From NCBI GenBank assembly GCA_943787365.1, contig CALSMD010000006.1, positions 75,984 through 139,983 of the forward strand: a stretch of 64,000 nucleotides of DNA. The letters run 5' to 3'. Positions within the stretch are counted from its first letter, which is position 1. Every line of letters begins with the position of its first letter. The position numbers and the translations under genes are program-made. This document shows, in pieces, positions 55,210-62,920 of this stretch. This stretch comes from an uncultured Flavobacteriaceae bacterium (GTDB lineage: Bacteria > Bacteroidota > Bacteroidia > Flavobacteriales > Flavobacteriaceae). The notes beneath the pieces were generated by a model. It was not told the DNA's origin. It saw nothing but the letters and a program-made list of their open reading frames with translations, and did no database searches.

Positions 55210-56442
55210 CTAAGTATTCAACCCAAAATAATTCTTACAATATGATTCATTAAAAAAGGGATAACCAATTTTCTGGCTTAACATATTGTAGGTATTTAAT
55301 TTCTTTTCTTTAGAGCTGTGGTAGTCCATAACACTAATAAATATATCTATGAAATCTTGATGACTATTTCTAAAAAATGTATTTGTTTTTAATTCTTTTA
55401 TTTCTTTTTCAATTTTCTCTCCTCTACTGAGTTTTAAAATAGCCCGTACCAAATAAATAATATTGTAATGATACTCTTGATAAAAAGCCCCAGAACTTTT
55501 GACGATATTTTTAACTTTCTCTAAGTAAGATAATAGCTTGGCATCACCAGATAAAAGACAAGCAAAAATAAATTCATAGAGATAATCTATCTTTTGATCG
55601 GAATTTTGAATATAATCGATAAAGCTACTAATTGATTTTCTATTTTTTTCTGTCAAACCATCAAACACATTTAACCCAACATATCTACCGTAAAGGATAG
55701 GGTGAATTTCAGTAATTGGTAAATTATTTTTCACCTCAATTAATTTTTTTTCATTAAGAAAGTTTTTAAGAAATAGAATACAATCAGTAAAAAGTTTTTG
55801 TTCTAGGTTTTTGGTTGTAGAGTTGACAGCTTTAGTAAAAGCCCCATAATTACCATTTAAACTTGAAATATCAATAAATGAATTATAAACCATACTAGTA
55901 AAATACTTTGTTTGTTTAAGTTCTATAATTTTTAGTTGAGTTTTTTTTAACAATGGACCAACACAATTTCCGAAATAAAGAATTTGTGAATAATTATATT
56001 TCTCAGGGTTCAGTATTTCAGAGCAAAATGTAGCTTTTAAAACAATCATATTATCTAAAATAATTAACCCTCCAACAAATGATATAATTAGTTCTAAATC
56101 AAAATTTTCGCTATAGTGAAGCTCCATAAATTTCAAAGCATCAATAGGATTTGAAGCTACATGTGAGTATACTTTTTGATTTAAATCCCAGTTCATCTTT
56201 TTTGGATATTTAGAGCAAAAGGTGTCATAGTTTTTGTAGCCTAAGTACTGAGATAGAATATTCAATGTGCTTTTGGAGGGATTCGTCTTTTTTACTAGGC
56301 CAAAAAGACGTCTCAATGTATTGTAACTAATATCATTTCCAGTTTCCATGAAAATCAACATGGATAGGCTTTCACAATTGCTTAATTGTTTTATTTCAAA
56401 ACCACACTTATCCTCAATTTTGAGTTTCAAATTATTTATCAT
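55210..56442 (-). CDS. Putative regulatory protein, divergent to the fibre locus
   Basis: 410 residues of unknown family. The first about 80 residues look like a helix-turn-helix-like domain (SCESLSMLIFMETGNDISYNTLRR style, ending LNILSQYLGYKNYDTFCSKY), in which STLNILSQYLGYKNYDTF is a pattern I know from Bacteroidota proteins. The remaining 330 residues look like alpha-helical TPR-like repeats, perhaps a sensor. Very AT-rich coding sequence. It starts ten bases or less from a set of 11-bp iterons and is divergent from the collagen-like locus, so it may regulate that locus. Function unproved. Confidence 0.55.
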   Translation of the reverse strand: MINNLKLKIEDKCGFEIKQLSNCESLSMLIFMETGNDISYNTLRRLFGLVKKTNPSKSTLNILSQYLGYKNYDTFCSKYPKKMNWDLNQKVYSHVASNPIDALKFMELHYSENFDLELIISFVGGLIILDNMIVLKATFCSEILNPEKYNYSQILYFGNCVGPLLKKTQLKIIELKQTKYFTSMVYNSFIDISSLNGNYGAFTKAVNSTTKNLEQKLFTDCILFLKNFLNEKKLIEVKNNLPITEIHPILYGRYVGLNVFDGLTEKNRKSISSFIDYIQNSDQKIDYLYEFIFACLLSGDAKLLSYLEKVKNIVKSSGAFYQEYHYNIIYLVRAILKLSRGEKIEKEIKELKTNTFFRNSHQDFIDIFISVMDYHSSKEKKLNTYNMLSQKIGYPFFNESYCKNYFGLNT

Positions 56443-56449
56443 AAGGTCA

Positions 56450-56493
56450 TAAATATACTTAATATGTACTTAATATGTACTTAATATGTACTT
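56450..56493. repeat. 11-bp iterons, probable operator
   Basis: Three perfect tandem copies of aatatgtactt at 56461-56471, 56472-56482 and 56483-56493, preceded by an 8/11 match (taaatatactt, 56450-56460). The period is one DNA helical turn, so a protein could bind all copies on one face. They sit between the divergent putative regulator and the first gene of the fibre locus, just upstream of a -7 box. Confidence 0.75.
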
Positions 56494-56513
56494 AAAAATT
56501 AAATTTTAATTTT

Positions 56514-56521
56514 TAATTTTG
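56514..56521 (+). promoter_or_regulatory. -7 box TAATTTTG for the fibre locus
   Basis: Exact TAnnTTTG match 26 bases before the start at 56548. The iterons end 20 bases upstream, near the -33 region, a position that suits activation or repression of this promoter. Confidence 0.6.
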
Positions 56522-56547
56522 AAGCTAAAACCAATTTATACTCCAAA

Positions 56548-57012
56548 ATGAAAAAATTGTTTCCATTGTTAGCTCTACTAATCTTTGCTTGTAGTAGTGA
56601 TGATGACATCAATTTAACTGCCCAATTATTTCTACAGAAATATGATGGTGTAGTGTGGAACGAAGACCTGTATAATTCTAATCCTGATTATTCATACAAG
56701 ATAGTATTCACAAAAACTCCGCCGACCGTTACATTTAATGAAACTTACATGAATGACATGAATTGTTATGTTGTGCCAATTGGTTCTTCCTACACTGATG
56801 AAAATGGAACAATAACAACCTCAGTTGTAGAATCGACAGAAGACACTATCGTTTTGGACTTCGAGGAGGATTATATTGGAGAGATAGACTTGTACAGAAC
56901 AACCTTTTATGTTCAAAACAATGGAAATTCAATGGTAGTAGAAATCTCTGAAGGTGATGAGCCCGCAACAGAATATTACTCTAAAACAAACTTAAATAAA
57001 CCTTGCAATTAA
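56548..57012 (+). CDS. Small lipoprotein, first gene of the fibre locus
   Basis: 154 residues. Signal peptide with lipobox IFACSSDDD; the SDDD after the Cys is a typical outer-surface export signal for Bacteroidota lipoproteins. The mature part (TAQLFLQKYDGVVW..., two cysteines at about residues 73 and 153) has no recognised domain. It shares the transcript with genes at 57014, 57487 and onward with only 1-base gaps or overlaps. Confidence 0.75.
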   Translation: MKKLFPLLALLIFACSSDDDINLTAQLFLQKYDGVVWNEDLYNSNPDYSYKIVFTKTPPTVTFNETYMNDMNCYVVPIGSSYTDENGTITTSVVESTEDTIVLDFEEDYIGEIDLYRTTFYVQNNGNSMVVEISEGDEPATEYYSKTNLNKPCN

Positions 57013-57013
57013 T

Positions 57014-57490
57014 ATGAAATACACACTAACATTAATACTAAGTTTCTTTCTTTGGAATGCTTCTGCGCAGTTGCATCATCAGATGCTCTCCAGCCAAGGC
57101 AGTACTTCCAAAACCGAAAAAGGAATCATCGTAACGCAAACTGTTGGACAACAATCCGTAAACGGTAATTATACATCAAGAGGCTTTAATGTAGGACAAG
57201 GCTTTCAGCAAGCCAATTGGGCTAGGATTATTGTGGAGGGAATCACACCAGAGTTTGAGGTGTCGATGTATCCAAATCCGTTTAGCGGAATTGTAAATAT
57301 TCAACACAACTCAACGGAGGATATCAACATCAATGTCTTTGATCCTGCTGGTAAACTGGTATTTAAAAACTTATTAAAGGTCTCGGCACCCAGCCAGGCC
57401 ATCAATCTTCAAGAGTTACCCACAGGGATATATCTTGTACACTTACAGTCCAATCAACTTAATTATTTTACTAAACTCATCAAAAAATGA
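57014..57490 (+). CDS. Small exported protein with T9SS type A sorting domain
   Basis: 158 residues. Signal peptide to about residue 19 (NASAQ), then a short domain HHQMLSSQGSTSKTEKGIIV...TVGQQSVNGNYTSRGFNVGQGFQQA which is a common Bacteroidota surface-protein segment, followed by a T9SS sorting domain (SMYPNPFSGIVNIQ ... LPTGIYLVHLQSNQLNYFTKLIKK). It should be carried to the cell surface. It overlaps the next gene by 4 bases (ATGA). Confidence 0.82.
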   Translation: MKYTLTLILSFFLWNASAQLHHQMLSSQGSTSKTEKGIIVTQTVGQQSVNGNYTSRGFNVGQGFQQANWARIIVEGITPEFEVSMYPNPFSGIVNIQHNSTEDININVFDPAGKLVFKNLLKVSAPSQAINLQELPTGIYLVHLQSNQLNYFTKLIKK

Positions 57491-58101
57491 AACAACTATT
57501 ATCCATTACACTAATTGTTTTTGCGCTTAATTTTTCATCGGCCCAAGAGGTCTATTTGAATGTAGGACGCAACTTTACAACCTATGATTACACAAACTCT
57601 CAGGGAGAAGAAAACCCTAACATCGAATCCAGCAGTGGAGCTTCATACGAGGTGGGTTACATCTTCCCAATGGGCGATAAATTTGGAATTGCAGCTGGTT
57701 TTACCTTAGACCAATACAATGCAACTGGTGGCAACCTTGTCAACAATTACTCTTGGGACACCAATTATTTAGGGCTGCAAGGAATGGCTAGGTACACTGT
57801 ACTTGGTGCAGACATAGCGCCATTTGCGGTAATCCTTAAGGCAGGGGTCAATTTTAACCATATCATCAGTGGAGAGCAAAAGATCAACGGACAAACGTTT
57901 AAGCTTACTGGTGAGGATGAGTTTAAGGGATTATTCATCAAACCTGTCTTTGGGTTGGATGTACAGTACTTCCTTTTGGATGATATTGCTATTAGTATGG
58001 GTTATAACTTCTCCAAAAACTTTGGCCTAAGCAGTGGAGATCAAAAACTTAATTTTAACAACAATCAACTACAGTTTGGTATTATAATGTCATTAAACTA
58101 G
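57487..58101 (+). CDS. Outer-membrane beta-barrel protein
   Basis: 204 residues with a signal peptide (NFSSAQ, about residue 20). The body alternates polar and hydrophobic residues and ends with strand NNQLQFGIIMSLN, typical of small eight-stranded OmpW/OprG- or PorT-like barrels. It may anchor or export fibre components to the surface. Overlaps the upstream gene by 4 bases; downstream gene follows after 1 base. Confidence 0.8.
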   Translation: MKQLLSITLIVFALNFSSAQEVYLNVGRNFTTYDYTNSQGEENPNIESSSGASYEVGYIFPMGDKFGIAAGFTLDQYNATGGNLVNNYSWDTNYLGLQGMARYTVLGADIAPFAVILKAGVNFNHIISGEQKINGQTFKLTGEDEFKGLFIKPVFGLDVQYFLLDDIAISMGYNFSKNFGLSSGDQKLNFNNNQLQFGIIMSLN

Positions 58102-58102
58102 T

Positions 58103-58864
58103 ATGAAACGATTAACTTATTTATTAATTTTTGTAGCCAGCTTGGGCTATTCGCAGAGTAACTTAGTTTTTAATAGGGTTTTAAATTTTAAACTTACTTC
58201 TAGCCAAACTGCTACAGTTCCTGCAGGTAAAGTATGGAAGGTTGAAAACTTCACAAATCAAAGTGGAACTGTGGCGGACTATTTTTATCTTGACACTTCA
58301 GATGCTGATTATGGTTCACTCTCGATTACAAATGGATTTATCGATACTACCGAAGGAGGAGTTGTTTGGCTTAAGGAAGGGTCAGATATAAGAGGATACG
58401 CATCTAGTGGGACTTTATTTTCAATTCTAGAATTCGATGTAGTTCCTGTTTCAACTACTAGTACTAGCTCAGGAGGATTAAGTTCTGAAGGACTGGAATT
58501 CAATCAAGTAATTAATTATAGTAACAATGTTATAGTTGGTGGTTATGGAGAAATTATTGATGTTTTAGAAGTTCCACAAGGTAAAGTTTGGAAAATTACA
58601 AGAGTTACGATACTTGGTCGAAGTGGTGGAACTTCACCTGGAGTTCAGTATCGCCCTAATGATGTAGACCAAATTAGTGTTGAATTGGGAGGTATAAATT
58701 TATTTTATAGACCTAATAATAGTGGCTATTCAAATTCAAGTTTTGAGAATTATCCCGTTTGGATAAATTCTGGCACAAAAGATTTAGTAGTTGGGCAGTA
58801 TGCTGATGGTTCAAGTTCATTTAGAATTACCTTGTCAGCAATAGAATATAACATACCTCAATAA
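58103..58864 (+). CDS. Exported two-module 'VPxGKVWK' protein, copy 1
   Basis: 253 residues, signal peptide to about 18 (GYSQS). The rest consists of two similar modules. Module A (about 20-120) holds [12 protein letters not shown] and ends ILEFDVVP; module B (about 128-253) starts [10 protein letters not shown], holds VPQGKVWKI and ends AIEYNIPQ. Each module begins with a F-N-x-V strand, contains VPxGKVWK and ends [LI]E[FY][DN]xP. No family known to me; probably a beta-sandwich. Paralogue at 60131-60871. The collagen-like gene begins two bases after its stop. Confidence 0.75.
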   Translation: MKRLTYLLIFVASLGYSQSNLVFNRVLNFKLTSSQTATVPAGKVWKVENFTNQSGTVADYFYLDTSDADYGSLSITNGFIDTTEGGVVWLKEGSDIRGYASSGTLFSILEFDVVPVSTTSTSSGGLSSEGLEFNQVINYSNNVIVGGYGEIIDVLEVPQGKVWKITRVTILGRSGGTSPGVQYRPNDVDQISVELGGINLFYRPNNSGYSNSSFENYPVWINSGTKDLVVGQYADGSSSFRITLSAIEYNIPQ

Positions 58865-58866
58865 TC

Positions 58867-60126
58867 ATGAAAAAAATACTATACACTATATTATTATTCA
58901 GCTCCCTTGCTTTCTCTCAAAGCAGTGGAATTACATACCAGGCTGTTATTTATAATCCTAATGGAGAGGAGCTTCCAGGTGTCGACAACCCCTATGCACC
59001 TCTTGTAAACCAAGACATTTGTCTGCAGTTCGGTATTGTAGATGCTGATGGGAACCTAGAATACCAGGAGCAAGTGCAGGTTACTACTGATGCATTCGGG
59101 ATGGTCAATCTTTTAATAGGAACTAATACGCAAACTGGAGGGTATGCCTCTGATTTTGTAGGTGTTCAATGGACAGCTGATGCAAAGTTTTTAGTCGTGG
59201 ACCTTGACATTAAAGGTGCCTGTTCTGACTTTGAAGAGCTTTCTAATCAACCGTTTACTTATGTGCCGTTTGCTTATTACTCCCCTGCATCCGATGTACC
59301 TGGACCAGAAGGCCCACAGGGCCCTCCAGGACCAGCAGGAGTACAAGGACCTCAAGGTGAACCAGGACCAGCTGGAGCAGATGGTCAAGACGGAGCAGTT
59401 GGAGCAATAGGGCCCACTGGCCAACAAGGACCACAAGGCCCCCAAGGTATTGCAGGTGTTGACGGTCAAGACGGAGCTATTGGAGCCACAGGACCGCAAG
59501 GACTAGCAGGACCTCAGGGACCTCAGGGACCACAAGGTATTCAAGGACCAGCTGGAGCTAACGGGCAAGACGGTGCAGTTGGAGCTACAGGACCGCAAGG
59601 ACTAGCAGGATCTCAGGGACCACAAGGTATTCAAGGACCAGCTGGAGCTGACGGGCAAGACGGTGCAGTTGGAGCTACAGGACCAAGCGGACCCGCAGGA
59701 CCTGCAGGGCCTCAAGGTGTTGCTGGTGCAGATGGACAAGACGGTATGTTAACTGATGGGACTAATGTTGGTGATACGGCATATTGGGATGGAACTGAGT
59801 GGGTTGTGAGCAGCAACCATTTATATAATGACGGCAGTAATGTGATGATTGGAACAGATCAGGTGGACAACTCTTCTGCGCTTACAGTGGCTGCATCGGA
59901 CAAAGGAATTCTGATACCAAAGCTTACACAAGCTCAAAGGGATGCTATAGCCAGTCCTTCAACAGCACTACTTATATTTCAGACGGATCAAACTCCAGGA
60001 TTCTATTACTTTGATGGCGTAGAATGGGTAGGGCTTATCAATACAAACTCAACAACAAATAATAACAGCGGTAGTAGCGGAGGAAACCAAAGCGACACCC
60101 TAATATATACTGTAGATGGATTTTAA
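58867..60126 (+). CDS. Collagen-like fibre protein, copy 1
   Basis: 419 residues. Signal peptide (to about residue 17, LAFSQ); a constant head domain (about 19-143, starting [18 protein letters not shown], and closing [10 protein letters not shown]); a Gly-X-Y stalk of about 150 residues rich in GPQG, GATG and GADGQDG; and a C-terminal region with [14 protein letters not shown], then [24 protein letters not shown], a motif common in tail-fibre-like Bacteroidota proteins. The stalk should form a collagen-like triple helix. The gene starts two bases after the preceding module gene. Confidence 0.85.
   Translation: MKKILYTILLFSSLAFSQSSGITYQAVIYNPNGEELPGVDNPYAPLVNQDICLQFGIVDADGNLEYQEQVQVTTDAFGMVNLLIGTNTQTGGYASDFVGVQWTADAKFLVVDLDIKGACSDFEELSNQPFTYVPFAYYSPASDVPGPEGPQGPPGPAGVQGPQGEPGPAGADGQDGAVGAIGPTGQQGPQGPQGIAGVDGQDGAIGATGPQGLAGPQGPQGPQGIQGPAGANGQDGAVGATGPQGLAGSQGPQGIQGPAGADGQDGAVGATGPSGPAGPAGPQGVAGADGQDGMLTDGTNVGDTAYWDGTEWVVSSNHLYNDGSNVMIGTDQVDNSSALTVAASDKGILIPKLTQAQRDAIASPSTALLIFQTDQTPGFYYFDGVEWVGLINTNSTTNNNSGSSGGNQSDTLIYTVDGF
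59299..59745 (+). repeat. Gly-X-Y encoding repeat, copy 1
   Basis: About 149 codons with Gly at nearly every third position. Related units of 27-60 bases (for example ggagctacaggaccgcaagg) recur three times or more, giving long near-identical stretches that could recombine with each other and with the matching stretches at 61306 and 63356. Confidence 0.85.
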
Positions 60127-60130
60127 GATT

Positions 60131-60871
60131 ATGAAAAAAATAGTTTTTGGATTATTAATGACAATGGGTATGCTAAATGCCCAAAACAATTTAGTTTTTA
60201 ATCAGGTATTAATTTTAGATTTCACAAATAACGGCGCTGAACCATATATTGTACCAGAAGGGAAAGTATGGAAAGTAGAATCAGCAACATTAGGTTCAAC
60301 ATTTAAAGTTGATGGTAATACTTGGACTATGGGGGATCTAGGATCATATAGAATGGGGCCTATTTGGATCCCAGAAAATTCTGCATTAAGTGGAGGCTCA
60401 TCAGACGCTGATTTTATAAGTGTTTTAGAATTTGATGTTGTCCCAACATCAACAGGGATAGGTTCAGGTACTGGTGGAGGTGGTGTAAGTAGTGACGGGC
60501 TAGTGTTTTCTGAAGTAATTAATCAATTTATCCCAACTTCAAGTGTTACAGGTGCATTTGGAACAGTAGCTGGGTCCTTTATTGTGCCCGAAGGAAAGAT
60601 ATGGAAGATACATAAAATGACTCATAACAAAATTTCCTCTTCTACTGGAGGCTTTATTTCATTAAATGGAAGTTTATATGTTTCAATGGATGGAATTCCT
60701 ATATATGGGATTAGCACGATTAATAATATAATTTCTAATACTACAGCTAATACCATTCTTACACCAGGTACTTATGAATTAAAATGGTATCAAGGATCAG
60801 GTGCTGGTGGCCCTTTTTATAGTGGCACAATAACTCATTTAGTAGCAATAGAATATAATATACCTCAATAA
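60131..60871 (+). CDS. Exported two-module 'VPxGKVWK' protein, copy 2
   Basis: About 246 residues (start at ATG 60131, [14 protein letters not shown]..., after the upstream stop; a frame extending to 60116 would overlap the fibre gene). Signal peptide to about residue 17. Two modules as in 58103-58864: module A has [12 protein letters not shown] and ends VLEFDVVP; module B has [12 protein letters not shown] and ends AIEYNIPQ. A Gly/Ser-rich linker ([10 protein letters not shown]) joins the halves. The collagen-like gene follows after two bases, the same order and spacing as in the first pair. Confidence 0.78.
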   Translation: MKKIVFGLLMTMGMLNAQNNLVFNQVLILDFTNNGAEPYIVPEGKVWKVESATLGSTFKVDGNTWTMGDLGSYRMGPIWIPENSALSGGSSDADFISVLEFDVVPTSTGIGSGTGGGGVSSDGLVFSEVINQFIPTSSVTGAFGTVAGSFIVPEGKIWKIHKMTHNKISSSTGGFISLNGSLYVSMDGIPIYGISTINNIISNTTANTILTPGTYELKWYQGSGAGGPFYSGTITHLVAIEYNIPQ

Positions 60872-60873
60872 TT

Positions 60874-62403
60874 ATGAAAAAAATACTATACACTTTATTA
60901 ATATTTAGTTCCATAGCTTTCTCACAAAGCAGTGGAATTACATATCAAGCTGTTATTTATAATCCTAATGGTGAGGAACTCCCTGGCGTAGACAATCCTT
61001 ATGCACCTCTTGTAAACCAAGACATTTGTCTGCAGTTTGGCATTGTCGATGCTGATGGGAACTTGGAATACCAAGAGCAAGTTCAGGTAACAACTGATCC
61101 TTTTGGCATGGTAAATTTACTCATAGGAACAAACAATCAAACAGACGGATATGCCTCTGATTTTGGAGGTGTTCAGTGGACAGCTGACGCTAAATTTTTA
61201 GTGGTTGACCTAGATATAAAAGGGACTTGTACTGACTTTGAAGAATTATCCAACCAACCGTTTACTTATGTGCCATTCGCATACTACTCTCCAGCATCCG
61301 ATGTACCAGGACCAGAAGGCCCACAAGGCCCTCCAGGACCTGCAGGTATACAAGGACCTCAAGGCGAAACAGGACCAGCTGGAGCCGATGGTCAAGACGG
61401 AGCGGTTGGTGCTACAGGACCCACTGGCCCACAAGGACCAGCAGGACCTCAGGGACCTCAGGGTATCCAAGGACCCGCAGGAGCAGATGGTGACACAGCT
61501 ATCAAGACGCTTATCAATACAACTGATGAAGCTCCTGGAACAAATTGTGCAAATGGAGGTATTAAAATTGAAGTCGGTGATGATACTAATGGTGATGGAA
61601 TATTGGACGCAACCGAGATAGATGACTCTCTAACTCGTTATGTATGTAATGGTGATGATGGACAAGACGGCGCTGATGGCGTTGGAGGTGGTGGGTCACC
61701 ATATTTTTTCACAAGTATTGAAGATGTTGAGACTTATACTATTTTAACAAGCTGCGAAACAGATGATAATAATCCTTACGGATATATTGCACCTATTGGA
61801 AGTGGATGGACAACAAATGCTGCAATCGGCTTTAAGTCTTGTTATCGCAGCCCTAATCAAAGATGCTGGGATGGTTGTGGTTCTCAAGGAACATGGCCCA
61901 ACTGTCCTGAAATATGCAGAATTGATTTAAGTAGTCCAATTCCAAGTCAATTAGAACATATTTATGAGAACATTAATGCAAGGAAACTAGAAATCATTCC
62001 GCCAAGAGGATATCAATGCTTTGAAACAACTATTAAAGTAGAATTTTATGACGTTGCGGGCCAATTGATACCTAGTTTTGCAGAACATTGCTATGTAACA
62101 TCATCTTCAAGTTATTTACAAACAGAGTATTTTTCAGCATCAAATTCTCAAATTTTTAATCTCAATTTGATTAACCCATATAACTCTAACCACTTGATGA
62201 ATAAGCTGGTCTTTAATTTGCCAAACAACGCAACAAACTTGAAAATTACATTTGAAGCATTAGAGCCTGATAGTTTTTTAGGTTGCTCAGAAAGTTCTTA
62301 CATTAATGTTGTTCCAGCTTCATACAATAATGGTTTTGGAGGTACACCCAGCTATAATTACTTGCATAGAAATATTGGTTATCAAGTTACACGATGGGAG
62401 TAA
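60874..62403 (+). CDS. Collagen-like fibre protein, copy 2, with large Cys-rich tail
   Basis: 509 residues. Signal peptide and head domain nearly identical to the copy at 58867 (about 17-143), then a shorter Gly-X-Y stalk (about 145-207), a Ca-binding-like segment ([20 protein letters not shown], ending [12 protein letters not shown]) that resembles a domain known in secreted proteins, and a unique C-terminal domain of about 240 residues with ten or more Cys (for example [17 protein letters not shown]). The tail has no homologue I recognise; it is probably the binding or enzymatic tip. Confidence 0.83.
   Translation: MKKILYTLLIFSSIAFSQSSGITYQAVIYNPNGEELPGVDNPYAPLVNQDICLQFGIVDADGNLEYQEQVQVTTDPFGMVNLLIGTNNQTDGYASDFGGVQWTADAKFLVVDLDIKGTCTDFEELSNQPFTYVPFAYYSPASDVPGPEGPQGPPGPAGIQGPQGETGPAGADGQDGAVGATGPTGPQGPAGPQGPQGIQGPAGADGDTAIKTLINTTDEAPGTNCANGGIKIEVGDDTNGDGILDATEIDDSLTRYVCNGDDGQDGADGVGGGGSPYFFTSIEDVETYTILTSCETDDNNPYGYIAPIGSGWTTNAAIGFKSCYRSPNQRCWDGCGSQGTWPNCPEICRIDLSSPIPSQLEHIYENINARKLEIIPPRGYQCFETTIKVEFYDVAGQLIPSFAEHCYVTSSSSYLQTEYFSASNSQIFNLNLINPYNSNHLMNKLVFNLPNNATNLKITFEALEPDSFLGCSESSYINVVPASYNNGFGGTPSYNYLHRNIGYQVTRWE
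61306..61492 (+). repeat. Gly-X-Y encoding repeat, copy 2
   Basis: About 62 codons of Gly-X-Y, much shorter than in copies 1 and 3 but starting with the same bases (ccaggaccagaaggcccaca), so length varies between paralogues. Confidence 0.85.
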
Positions 62404-62547
62404 AATAAAATTAATTATGTATTAGTTATTTTAGTACGAACACGCCATCCTTGAGAAAAGTGAATATTGAAAATAAAACAATAGCTGTGGTTATTAAAGA
62501 AAATGGTAATACTCACATCAAAATAAAGCAATTTTGAATATAAACCA

Positions 62548-62919
62548 ATGAAAGAAGAAATATTACGCTACTTGACTTTTGATCAACAGTTTATTAAAAA
62601 AATGAACTCTTCAACTTATTTAAAGTCAAAGGATGAGCTATACAGCATCTTAAATTGGTGGAACAAACTTTCTAAGTCTGAAACTATTGGAGATTTGGGT
62701 CAAATGAATGGCAATACCCCTTTAATCATTATTAAATTAGGTAGTAGTTCGTACTACATCAATGCAGACACTAACAGAGCAGGTGTTGAAGCATTCCTAA
62801 AAAACAAAACAAATCCATGGAACTTAATAAGTAACAGGGATGCAAAGAAAAATAAAATTACAAACGACTCTAACCATGATCCAATTGAAGGGTTTTACAT
62901 GTATAAAAAATTGAATTAA
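62548..62919 (+). CDS. Small cytoplasmic protein inside the fibre locus
   Basis: 123 residues without a signal peptide or membrane helix, unlike every other gene in this locus. Contains [22 protein letters not shown] and [13 protein letters not shown]; no known family. Could be an immunity-type or regulatory protein, but that is guesswork. One base separates its stop from the next collagen-like gene. The 144-base gap before it holds only a weak 28-codon frame (TTG at 62451 to TGA at 62537) that I do not call. Confidence 0.55.
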   Translation: MKEEILRYLTFDQQFIKKMNSSTYLKSKDELYSILNWWNKLSKSETIGDLGQMNGNTPLIIIKLGSSSYYINADTNRAGVEAFLKNKTNPWNLISNRDAKKNKITNDSNHDPIEGFYMYKKLN

Positions 62920-62920
62920 T

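Noticed and set aside
56450-56493. CRISPR array
   Set aside because: The 11-bp units are contiguous without spacers and no cas genes are present.
59191-59499. Minus-strand Cys/Ser-rich frames opposite the collagen stalks (also 61246-61470 and 63248-63661)
   Set aside because: They are antisense to Gly-X-Y repeats, where Gly/Pro codons read backwards give Ser, Cys and Trp-rich open frames. No start region or promoter supports them.
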